A DNA stretch of 8,348 nt from Pseudomonadota bacterium. GTDB taxonomy: Bacteria > Pseudomonadota > Alphaproteobacteria > Acetobacterales > Acetobacteraceae. Positions within the stretch are counted from its first letter, which is position 1, and each line of letters starts with the position of its first letter. Below the pieces are notes generated by a model. It was not told where the DNA came from and searched no databases. It saw nothing but the letters and a program-made list of their open reading frames with translations. This document shows, piece by piece, positions 1-5,225 of this stretch. Location of the stretch: assembly GCA_021808185.1 (NCBI GenBank), contig JAKBCB010000150.1:1-8348 (forward strand), given 5' to 3'. Both the position numbers and the translations under genes were made by a program.

Positions 1-613
1 TGCCGGGGGCGGAGGCGCCCAGCGCCTTGACGTAAATGCGCACCGAGGCGATCCCCGCCTGCATCAGCGCCCCGCGCACCGCGAGGGCGCGCGAGAGCGA
101 CAGCCGGCGCGGGGTCGATGGATCGTCGCCGCCGGCGGCATAGGCGGTGATGGTAAAGCTGGCTTCCGGCCCCGGCGCCGCGTGGGCGAGGGCGGTGATC
201 GCCGTGTTCGACTCGGGGTTGAGGTCGGCGCGGCCGGGGCCGAAGGTGACAAGCAGCCCGCCGTTGTTCTTACTGGCCACGCCCGGGGCATCGGGGCTCA
301 CGGGCACGGGCGGTGGAGGCGGTGGCTCGCGCGTCGGCACGACGATGGGGGGCGGCAGCACCGGCGCCGGCGGCGGCGCGGGCGGCACCACCAGCGGCTC
401 GGGCTTGGCGGCTTGCGTCGGCTTGCCCGGCTCCACCGGATGCGCGTGCGCGGCGGCCGCGCTGCCGGAGGGGCGAGGGGCCGGCTTTGTCGCCGCTGGC
501 CGGTCTTGCACCGCCTGCGCCCGCGCGCCGGGGGCGAGCGGAGAACCGGGCAAGAGCAACAGCGCCAGCGCCGCGAGCAGGCGACCAGGGGATGGGGGGA
601 CGGGTCTGACCAT
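1..613 (-). CDS. OmpA-domain envelope protein with polyproline linker (3' end cut by window edge)
   Basis: Open frame on the minus strand from ATG at 613 to the left edge: 204 codons seen, no stop reached. Residues 1-34 look like a signal peptide (basic start, Leu/Ala core, cleavage likely after A-Q-A at 32-34), so the product is probably periplasmic or anchored in the envelope. Residues 35-110 are low-complexity Ala/Pro-rich, with a six-proline run at 97-102. Residues about 118-204 resemble the OmpA C-terminal peptidoglycan-associated domain: a VTFGPGRADLNPES strand/helix, then RRLSLSRALAVRGALMQAGI, the classic LSxxRAxxVxxxLxxxGI signature. An in-frame stop pair lies just upstream of 613, so no earlier start is possible. 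The usual Asp that contacts diaminopimelate appears to be replaced (Ala160), which makes peptidoglycan binding uncertain. The gene follows the monophosphatase gene by 77 bases on the same strand, so co-transcription is likely. The family call is good; the exact role is unknown. Confidence 0.82.
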   Translation of the reverse strand, partial: MVRPVPPSPGRLLAALALLLLPGSPLAPGARAQAVQDRPAATKPAPRPSGSAAAAHAHPVEPGKPTQAAKPEPLVVPPAPPPAPVLPPPIVVPTREPPPPPPVPVSPDAPGVASKNNGGLLVTFGPGRADLNPESNTAITALAHAAPGPEASFTITAYAAGGDDPSTPRRLSLSRALAVRGALMQAGIASVRIYVKALGASAPG

Positions 614-620
614 GGGCTTC

Positions 621-642
621 GGCACCCTACTAGAGGGTTGCC
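621..642 (-). other. Small imperfect hairpin just upstream of the OmpA-domain gene start
   Basis: On the minus strand GGCA(A)CCCT pairs with AGGGTGCC around a CTAGT loop: eight pairs with one bulged A. It ends 7 bases before the ATG at 613 and contains the only purine-rich stretch (AGTAGGG) that could serve as a ribosome binding site. It could therefore mask that site, but the structure is small and may be chance. Confidence 0.3.
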
Positions 643-690
643 GATGGCTCAACGAAGCCGCCGGCGAAATCGTGCGCGCCGTGCGCCGGT

Positions 691-1515
691 TCAGGCCGGC
701 CCCGCGCCTTCGCGCACGGCGGCGCACAGCAGCGGATGCAGATGCGTGTTGGCGGCGACGATGTCGCCGTGCTCGCGCGGGTCGCCGCCCTGCGGGTCGG
801 TCACGTAGCCGCCGGCCTCGCGCACGATGACGATGCCCGCCGCGATGTCCCACGGCTTGAGCTGGAGTTCCCAGAACCCGTCGAACCGCCCGGCCGCGAC
901 CCACGCCAGATCCAGCGCCGCCGAGCCGAATCGCCGCACGCCGGCCACCTGCGGCATCACCACGTCGAGCGTGCGCGCGAAGGTCCGGCGCAGCTTGGAG
1001 GAGGACGCGGCGAAGGGGATACCGGTGCCGAACATCGCGGCCTGCATGTCCCGCCGGGCGGAGACGCGCAGCCGGCGTTCGTTCAGGAACGCGCCGATAC
1101 CCTTCTCGGCCCAGAACATTTCGTCCACGGTCGGGGAATACACCACGCCCGCGACGATTTCCGAGGTGCCGTCCGGCAACCGCTTCTCCAGCCCGACGCT
1201 GATGGACCAGTGCGGAATGCCGTGCAGGAAGTTCGACGTGCCGTCGAGCGGATCGACCACCCAGCGCCACGACCAGTTCTCCGAGCCGGATGCGCCGGAT
1301 TCTTCCATCAGGAAGGCGTAGCCGGGCCGCGCCTTGGTCAGATCGTCGCGAAGCGATTGCTCGGCGCGCAGATCCGCCTGGCTCACGAAGTCGCCGGGGC
1401 CCTTGACGCTGACCTGAAGCTGCTCGACCTCGGCGAAGTCGCGCAGCAGCCGCTTGGCGGCCCGCTGCACGGCGTTCTGCATCACGGTCATGTGCGGCGA
1501 GAGATTGGGGGCCAT
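691..1515 (-). CDS. suhB: Inositol monophosphatase family protein (SuhB-like)
   Basis: A 274-residue protein of normal length for the Mg-dependent, Li-sensitive inositol monophosphatase superfamily. These cytoplasmic enzymes hydrolyse phosphate monoesters such as inositol 1-phosphate. Visible motifs are GPGDFVSQAD (39-48), the metal-ligand glutamate in MEES (70-73), the signature DPLDGT (88-93) followed by SNFLHGIPHWS, and the C-terminal WDIAAG (222-227) with its metal-binding Asp223. All expected metal ligands are present, so the enzyme should be active. The sequence style matches the SuhB-like members common in alphaproteobacteria, but histidinol-phosphatase (HisN) or other sugar-phosphate activity cannot be excluded from sequence alone. 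ATG at 1515 is used; no strong Shine-Dalgarno is seen. It lies 124 bases downstream of efp, separated by palindromic repeats, and 77 bases upstream of the OmpA-domain gene. Confidence 0.92.
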   Translation of the reverse strand: MAPNLSPHMTVMQNAVQRAAKRLLRDFAEVEQLQVSVKGPGDFVSQADLRAEQSLRDDLTKARPGYAFLMEESGASGSENWSWRWVVDPLDGTSNFLHGIPHWSISVGLEKRLPDGTSEIVAGVVYSPTVDEMFWAEKGIGAFLNERRLRVSARRDMQAAMFGTGIPFAASSSKLRRTFARTLDVVMPQVAGVRRFGSAALDLAWVAAGRFDGFWELQLKPWDIAAGIVIVREAGGYVTDPQGGDPREHGDIVAANTHLHPLLCAAVREGAGPA

Positions 1516-1542
1516 GGCGGGCGCTTTCAGGTGGTCGATGGC

Positions 1543-1584
1543 TCGTGCCAGTCACCCCGGCGTTGCGCGGGGTGACTGGCACGA
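1543..1584 (-). repeat. Long perfect palindrome (17-bp stem, 8-base loop) between efp and the monophosphatase gene
   Basis: Arm TCGTGCCAGTCACCCCG at 1543-1559 is perfectly complementary to 1568-1584, with loop GCGTTGCG. It lies downstream of efp and upstream of the monophosphatase gene. No T-tract follows on either strand, so it is not a textbook intrinsic terminator. It looks like an intergenic palindromic (REP-like) element that could stabilise the efp transcript or partially terminate it. It shares core sequence with the second palindrome at 1603-1620. Confidence 0.8.
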
Positions 1585-1602
1585 TGCCGCGGTCAGGCCA
1601 GT

Positions 1603-1620
1603 TCCCCGCTTTCGCGGGGA
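1603..1620 (-). repeat. Short palindrome with GAAA tetraloop downstream of efp
   Basis: On the minus strand TCCCCGC and GCGGGGA (7 bp) enclose the loop GAAA, a stable GNRA tetraloop. In the efp sense transcript it lies 19 bases after the efp stop codon. The flanks (GTCA before, ACTGGCC after on the minus strand) resemble the flanks of the longer palindrome at 1543-1584, so the two look like diverged copies of one repeat family. The GTCATCCCCGC..GCGGGGA pattern is, from memory, a common intergenic repeat in proteobacterial genomes; this was not searched. Confidence 0.7.
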
Positions 1621-1639
1621 TGACGCGATGGGTGAAGGT

Positions 1640-2206
1640 TCAGCCCTTGAACCGCTCCACGTAGCTCGCGTCCTCGGTGCGGACGACGATCTTCTCGCCG
1701 GTCTCGACGAAGGGCGGCACGCTGGTCTTGACGCCGTTGGACAGTTTCGCGGGCTTGTAGGAACTGGCGGCGGTCTGGCCTTTGACCACCGGGTCGGCCT
1801 CGACCACTTCCAGCACCACGGTGGAGGGAAGGTGGATGCCCACCGGGTCGCCTTCGACCAGATCGATGGTCACGGCCATGTTGTCTTGCAGGAACGGCGC
1901 CAGATCGCCGAGCAGCGCGGTGGGGACCATCGCCTGTTCGAACGTCTCGCCGTCCATCAGAACAAGGTTGTCGCCGTCGGTGTAGGAGTACGTGTACTCC
2001 TTTTCCTCGGTCATCAGCCGCTCGACCGTGTCCGCCGTGCGCCAGCGTTCGTTGGTCTTGTTCCCGGTTTTCAGGTCGCGCATTTCCACCTGGATGAATG
2101 CGCCGCCCTTGCCGGGGGTGATGATCTGCTGCTTCAGCACGGTCCAGCGACGGCCGTCGTGCTCGATCACCTGGCCGGCACGGATCAGGTTCGCCTGCTG
2201 CTTCAT
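1640..2206 (-). CDS. efp: Translation elongation factor P
   Basis: A 188-residue protein, the same length as E. coli EF-P. It binds between the P and E sites of stalled ribosomes and promotes peptide bond formation at consecutive prolines. The N-terminal KOW-like domain (about 1-62) carries the modification loop TPGKGGAF (30-37), with Lys33 at the position of E. coli Lys34, the acceptor of beta-lysine. The central OB domain (about 65-127) and C-terminal OB domain (about 128-188, ending SYVERFKG) are complete. The Lys-tipped PGKG loop is of the type modified by EpmA, and both modification genes lie immediately upstream, which makes beta-lysylation the likely state. The gene starts 36 bases after the epmB stop on the same strand. 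The ATG at 2206 is preceded only by a weak purine stretch (AAGAGA), which is unusual for a protein expected to be abundant. Confidence 0.98.
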   Translation of the reverse strand: MKQQANLIRAGQVIEHDGRRWTVLKQQIITPGKGGAFIQVEMRDLKTGNKTNERWRTADTVERLMTEEKEYTYSYTDGDNLVLMDGETFEQAMVPTALLGDLAPFLQDNMAVTIDLVEGDPVGIHLPSTVVLEVVEADPVVKGQTAASSYKPAKLSNGVKTSVPPFVETGEKIVVRTEDASYVERFKG

Positions 2207-2242
2207 TCTCGTATCTCTTGGGGTGTCAAGGAGCGCGCGTGC

Positions 2243-3289
2243 TTAGACCGAAGCGGCCGGTGGGGCAAGCGCGTGGCGGCGCCCATCCGGGTCGCGCACA
2301 TGGTCGTCGGCGTCCAGATACGCGGGGCCGACCGGCACCTTGCCGTGCCCGCCGGGAATATCGAGCACATAGGTCGGCCAGGCGAGGCCGGTGACGCGCC
2401 CGCGCAGGGCGGCGAGCAGCCGCTGGCCCTCGGCGATGGGCACATGGAAGCGCGCGGTTCCGGGGGCGGGATCGAGCTGGTGCAGGTAGTACGGCTTCAC
2501 CCGCGCCGACAGCATGGCGCGGAACAGGTCTTCAAGGGCTTGCGGCGTGTCGTTCACGCCACGCAGCAGGACGGATTGCCCAAGGACCGGGATCGCGCGC
2601 GCCTGAACGCGCCGGATCGCGGCGCGGGCGGCGTCAGAAAATTCGCGCGCGTGGTTGGCATGGACGACCAGGAAGAACGCCTTGTCCGTCGCCAGCGCAT
2701 CGGCCAGCGCGTCGGTCAGCCGCTCGGGGTCGGCGACCGGGACGCGGGTGTGGAGGCGGATAATCTCGACATGCGGGATCGCGGACAGCGTCGCCACGAT
2801 GCTTGCCATGCGGCGCGGCGACAGCATCAGCGGGTCGCCGCCGGTCAACACCACCTCGCGGATGGCGGGGTGGGCGCGCAGCCAGTCGCAGGCGGCGGCA
2901 AGTTCGTCCTCGGTGAGCAGCCCGCCATCCGGGCCGACATGCTCGCGGCGGAAACAGAAGCGGCAATAGACCGGGCAGACCAGCAACGGCTTCAACAGCG
3001 CGCGGTCGGCATAGCGATGCACGATGCCCTTCACGGGCGACAGCGCATCGTCCGCGATCGGGTCCGCGCGCTCGTGCGGGGCGGTCAGCAACTCTGCCGC
3101 GTCCGGCACGAACTGAAGCGCGATCGGGTCGTGGGGCGCGCCGATCAGCGCCTGCACCGAAGGCGAGATCGCCACGGCATAGCGGGCTTCCACGGCGGCG
3201 ATCGCGTCGCGCCGGTCCGGGCCGATCAGCCCGGCATGCACGAGCGCGTCGGCATCGCGCAGCGTGCGGGGGGATGTGCCATCGAGCAT
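2243..3289 (-). CDS. epmB: EF-P (R)-beta-lysine-forming lysine 2,3-aminomutase (EpmB/KamA family radical SAM)
   Basis: A 348-residue radical SAM, PLP-dependent aminomutase. It converts (S)-alpha-lysine to (R)-beta-lysine, the donor EpmA uses to modify EF-P. The cluster-binding cysteines are C105, C109 and C112 (CPVYCRFC). TGGDPL at 149-154 and HTRVPV at 180-185 are family landmarks. GQSVLLRGVND (237-247) and PYYLHQLDP (266-274) match EpmB/KamA proteins. The C-terminal PGGHGKVP (312-319) holds Lys317, equivalent to the lysine that carries PLP in clostridial KamA. It is shorter than catabolic KamA (about 416 residues) and close to E. coli EpmB (342), and it sits between epmA and efp, so EpmB function is preferred over lysine degradation. 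The ATG at 3289 has no evident Shine-Dalgarno and lies only 22 bases from the divergent epmA start, so transcription may be leaderless or start within epmA. A later start cannot be excluded. Confidence 0.93.
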   Translation of the reverse strand: MLDGTSPRTLRDADALVHAGLIGPDRRDAIAAVEARYAVAISPSVQALIGAPHDPIALQFVPDAAELLTAPHERADPIADDALSPVKGIVHRYADRALLKPLLVCPVYCRFCFRREHVGPDGGLLTEDELAAACDWLRAHPAIREVVLTGGDPLMLSPRRMASIVATLSAIPHVEIIRLHTRVPVADPERLTDALADALATDKAFFLVVHANHAREFSDAARAAIRRVQARAIPVLGQSVLLRGVNDTPQALEDLFRAMLSARVKPYYLHQLDPAPGTARFHVPIAEGQRLLAALRGRVTGLAWPTYVLDIPGGHGKVPVGPAYLDADDHVRDPDGRRHALAPPAASV

Positions 3290-3311
3290 GGCGCCGTGTA
3301 GGCTGCGCCCG

Positions 3312-4313
3312 ATGCGCTCGCAACCTGCATGGTCGGCGGACCACCTCGCCGCACGGCTGCCCTTCCTGCGCCGCCGGGCGCTGCTGATCCAGGCGGTGCG
3401 CGCCTTCTTCCTCGCGCGCGGCTACACCGAGGTGGAAACGCCCTACGCCGTGCCCACCCCCGGCGAGGAGGTGCATCTCGCCACCTTCGCCACCGAGCGT
3501 GTGTCGCCCGTGGGCGAGCGAACCAGGCTGTGGCTGCACACGTCGCCCGAATTCGCCATGAAGAAGCTGCTGGCGGGCGGCGCCGGGCCGATCTTCCAGT
3601 TCGCCCGCGTCTGGCGCAACGGCGAGGGTAGCGACCTGCACGCGCCCGAATTCACCATGCTGGAGTGGTACCGGCCGGGCGCCGACATGGCCAGCCTGAT
3701 CGCCGAGACCACCGAACTGCTCCGCGCCGTGCTGCCGCCGGCGGTGCGCTGCCGTGGCATCGAGACCCGCCTGGATGGGGTGGAGAGGCTGACCGTGGCG
3801 GACGCTTTCCGCATCCATGCCGGCGCCGATGTGCTGGCGACGGCCGACGACGCGGCGGCGCTGGCGGCATCCGCCGCCACCCGCCTGCGCGAGAACGAGA
3901 CATGGGAAGACCTGTTCTTCCGCCTGCTGCTGGAACGCATCGAGCCGCGCATCGGCCGCGCGCACCCGACCTTTCTCACCCATTGGCCGGCGGCGCAGGC
4001 CGCCCTCGCCCGGCGCGACCCCGCCGACCCGCGCGTGGCCGAGCGGTTCGAGCTGTTCGTCTGCGGCATCGAACTTGCCAACGCCTTCGTCGAACTGACC
4101 GACGCCGCCGAGCAGCGCGCCCGCTTCGAGGCCGACAGGGCGCGCCGCCACGCCATCACCGGCGCGCCCGACTGGCCGCTCGACGAGGATTTCCTCGCCG
4201 CCCTGGAATCCGGCCTGCCGCCCTGCGCCGGCATCGCGCTCGGCTTCGACCGGCTGGCGATGCTGGCGGCGGGGGCGGACCGCATCGATCAGGTGCTGTG
4301 GCTGCCAGCATAA
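3312..4313 (+). CDS. epmA: EF-P beta-lysine ligase (EpmA/GenX/PoxA, lysyl-tRNA synthetase paralogue)
   Basis: A 333-residue class II aminoacyl-tRNA synthetase core without an anticodon-binding domain. It activates (R)-beta-lysine with ATP and ligates it to the acceptor lysine of EF-P. Motifs from the chosen start: FFLARGYTEVETP (32-44, motif 1 region), LHTSPEFAMK (75-84), motif 2 FARVWRNGEG (97-106), PEFTMLEWYRP (112-122), GIELANAFVELTD (252-264) and motif 3 GIALGFDRLAML (307-318). Order and spacing match E. coli EpmA (325 residues). The frame is open upstream to ATGs at 3264 and 3288, but both would run into divergent epmB. ATG at 3312 gives family-like length and is preferred, though its ribosome binding site is poor. 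It is the only module member on the plus strand. Confidence 0.94.
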   Translation: MRSQPAWSADHLAARLPFLRRRALLIQAVRAFFLARGYTEVETPYAVPTPGEEVHLATFATERVSPVGERTRLWLHTSPEFAMKKLLAGGAGPIFQFARVWRNGEGSDLHAPEFTMLEWYRPGADMASLIAETTELLRAVLPPAVRCRGIETRLDGVERLTVADAFRIHAGADVLATADDAAALAASAATRLRENETWEDLFFRLLLERIEPRIGRAHPTFLTHWPAAQAALARRDPADPRVAERFELFVCGIELANAFVELTDAAEQRARFEADRARRHAITGAPDWPLDEDFLAALESGLPPCAGIALGFDRLAMLAAGADRIDQVLWLPA

Positions 4314-4376
4314 TCACGGGCGTGTGATCTCCGTCGTCCGCATCCGCTCGGCGTGTCCCTCCGTAACACCTTCGAC

Positions 4377-4397
4377 GGGGCGGCGCGGTGCCGCCCC
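4377..4397 (+). other. GC-rich hairpin between epmA and the fasciclin gene
   Basis: GGGGCGGC (4377-4384) pairs perfectly with GCCGCCCC (4390-4397) around loop GCGGT. It lies 64 bases after the epmA stop and 20 bases before the fasciclin ATG, and has no T-tract. It could act as an epmA 3' end structure or as a stabilising element in the fasciclin leader. The rest of the gap 4314-4417 shows no convincing sigma-70 promoter. Confidence 0.5.
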
Positions 4398-4417
4398 CGC
4401 CGAGAGGGAACCACTCC

Positions 4418-4993
4418 ATGAGCCTGCGCAAGATCATCCCGGCCACCTTGGGCGCCGTCCTGCTGGTCGGCGGCGTCGCCGTCGCCTCCGCCTCGACCAT
4501 GGCGGACAGCACCGTGATCGTCGGCGGCCAGCCGATGTTTCCGAGCAAGGACATCGTTGATAACGCCGTGAACTCCGCCGACCACACGACGCTGGTGGCG
4601 GCGGTGAAGGCGGCCGGGCTGGTCGATACGCTGAAGACCAAGGGGCCGTTCACCGTGTTCGCCCCGACCAACGAGGCGTTCGCCGAGCTGCCCGCCGGCA
4701 CCGTGCCAAGTCTGCTGAAGCCCGAGAACAAGGCGATGCTGACCAAGGTGCTGACGTATCATGTCGTGCCTGGCCGCCTGGATTTCGCGGCCCTGCAAAA
4801 GCTGATCGTGGCCGGGCACGGCAGCGCCACGCTCAAGACCGTCGCCGGCGAGACCCTGACGGTGATGATGAACGGGCCGCACAACATCGAGGTCGCCGAC
4901 GCCAAGGGCCATGTCGCGCACATCACCACCTACGACGTCACGCAGTCCAACGGCGTGATCCAGGTCATCGACAAGGTTCTGCTGCCCGGCTGA
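4418..4993 (+). CDS. Secreted fasciclin (FAS1/BIgH3) domain protein
   Basis: A 191-residue exported protein with one FAS1 domain. Residues 1-25 form a signal peptide (SLRK basic start, hydrophobic core, cleavage likely after A-S-A at 23-25), so the mature protein is periplasmic or extracellular. The domain runs from about 44 to 190. It shows the conserved H1 box FTVFAPTNEAF (78-88), the YH pair (114-115) in LTYHVVPGRL, and the H2 box NGVIQVIDKVLLP (178-190). FAS1 domains mediate adhesion or protein-protein contact, and their bacterial roles are mostly undefined. ATG at 4418 is chosen because AGAGGG at 4403-4408 is a fair ribosome binding site and the signal peptide begins there; the in-frame GTG at 4388 lies inside a hairpin. 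The gene appears monocistronic, ending at a strong intrinsic terminator, although read-through from epmA is possible. Confidence 0.93.
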   Translation: MSLRKIIPATLGAVLLVGGVAVASASTMADSTVIVGGQPMFPSKDIVDNAVNSADHTTLVAAVKAAGLVDTLKTKGPFTVFAPTNEAFAELPAGTVPSLLKPENKAMLTKVLTYHVVPGRLDFAALQKLIVAGHGSATLKTVAGETLTVMMNGPHNIEVADAKGHVAHITTYDVTQSNGVIQVIDKVLLPG

Positions 4994-5035
4994 CGCCCCG
5001 TGTGACCCCATCCCCCAGGGTCGCGCGATAACCTC

Positions 5036-5064
5036 GGGCGGGCGCCACGGCGCCCGCCCATTTT
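5036..5064 (+). terminator. Intrinsic (rho-independent) terminator after the fasciclin gene
   Basis: GGGCGGGCGC (5036-5045) pairs perfectly with GCGCCCGCCC (5050-5059) around loop CACG, followed by ATTTTGTGTT. The 10-bp GC stem and T-rich tail form a classic terminator. It sits 43 bases after the fasciclin stop and isolates that gene from the transporter promoter that follows. Confidence 0.88.
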
Positions 5065-5087
5065 GTGTTCGGCGCCCGAAAATACCC

Positions 5088-5117
5088 TTGACCTTTACCT
5101 ACCAGTCAGTCAGTTAT
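5088..5117 (+). promoter_or_regulatory. Probable sigma-70 promoter of the transporter-dehydrogenase unit
   Basis: A good -35 box TTGACC (5088-5093) is followed after 18 bases by a weak -10 candidate AGTTAT (5112-5117). This is the most AT-rich stretch of the gap and follows the upstream terminator directly. The repeated site at 5097-5113 fills the spacer, the usual place for a repressor operator. The -10 assignment is uncertain. Confidence 0.55.
5097..5113 (+). promoter_or_regulatory. Candidate TetR-family operator in the transporter promoter
   Basis: ACCTACCAGTCAGTCAG matches the sequence at 7407-7423, just before the regulator gene, at 14 of 17 positions. Within it, AC..AC..GT..GT has two-fold symmetry centred between 5103 and 5104, as expected for a TetR-type dimer site. 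It lies between the putative -35 and -10 boxes, so binding would block RNA polymerase. Binding by the regulator at 7433-8086 is inferred. Confidence 0.6.
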
Positions 5118-5190
5118 GCCGGCGCGGCGCAAAAGCACCCACCGGCACCGCGACACGGGCCGGGACAGGTAACGGACCAGGCGATGAACA

Positions 5191-5207
5191 GCCAGCTTAA
5201 GGCTGGC
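5191..5207 (+). other. Leader hairpin abutting the transporter ribosome binding site
   Basis: GCCAGC (5191-5196) pairs perfectly with GCTGGC (5202-5207) around TTAAG. It ends 4 bases before the Shine-Dalgarno at 5212 in a leader of roughly 100 bases. It may protect the message or tune access of ribosomes to the start; no ligand or partner is suggested by the sequence. Confidence 0.4.
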
Positions 5208-5211
5208 ACAG

Positions 5212-5216
5212 GGAGG
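5212..5216 (+). promoter_or_regulatory. Ribosome binding site that sets the transporter start
   Basis: GGAGG lies 9 bases before ATG 5226. In-frame upstream candidates, TTG near 5088 and ATG at 5184, lack comparable sites. The TTG also falls on the putative -35 box. This favours ATG 5226. Confidence 0.75.
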
Positions 5217-5225
5217 AACGGGACA

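Noticed and set aside
147..830. 227-codon plus-strand open frame at the left end
   Set aside because: Glycine-rich complement of the polyproline linker of the OmpA-domain gene; no ribosome binding site or domain.
2224..2229. Perfect -35 box TTGACA on the minus strand before efp
   Set aside because: At normal spacing the -10 box would fall on the efp start codon, placing transcription start inside the gene; no suitable -10 is present, so efp more likely relies on upstream transcription.
1454..3301. 615-codon open frame on the plus strand antisense to efp and epmB
   Set aside because: It overlays two unmistakable conserved genes, its translation is rich in Arg/His/Gly/Ala with no recognisable domain, and long antisense frames are expected at this GC content.
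2634..4151. 505-codon minus-strand open frame antisense to epmA and running into epmB out of frame
   Set aside because: Low-complexity Arg/Ala/Gly/Pro translation, no motif, and it covers two well-supported genes.
4314..4417. Promoter search upstream of the fasciclin gene
   Set aside because: Apart from the hairpin at 4377-4397 no pair of boxes with reasonable spacing was found, so no promoter is reported.
5116..5172. 18-codon leader frame rich in Arg and His before the transporter
   Set aside because: Its ATG overlaps the putative -10 region, it has no ribosome binding site, and no attenuator structure depends on it.
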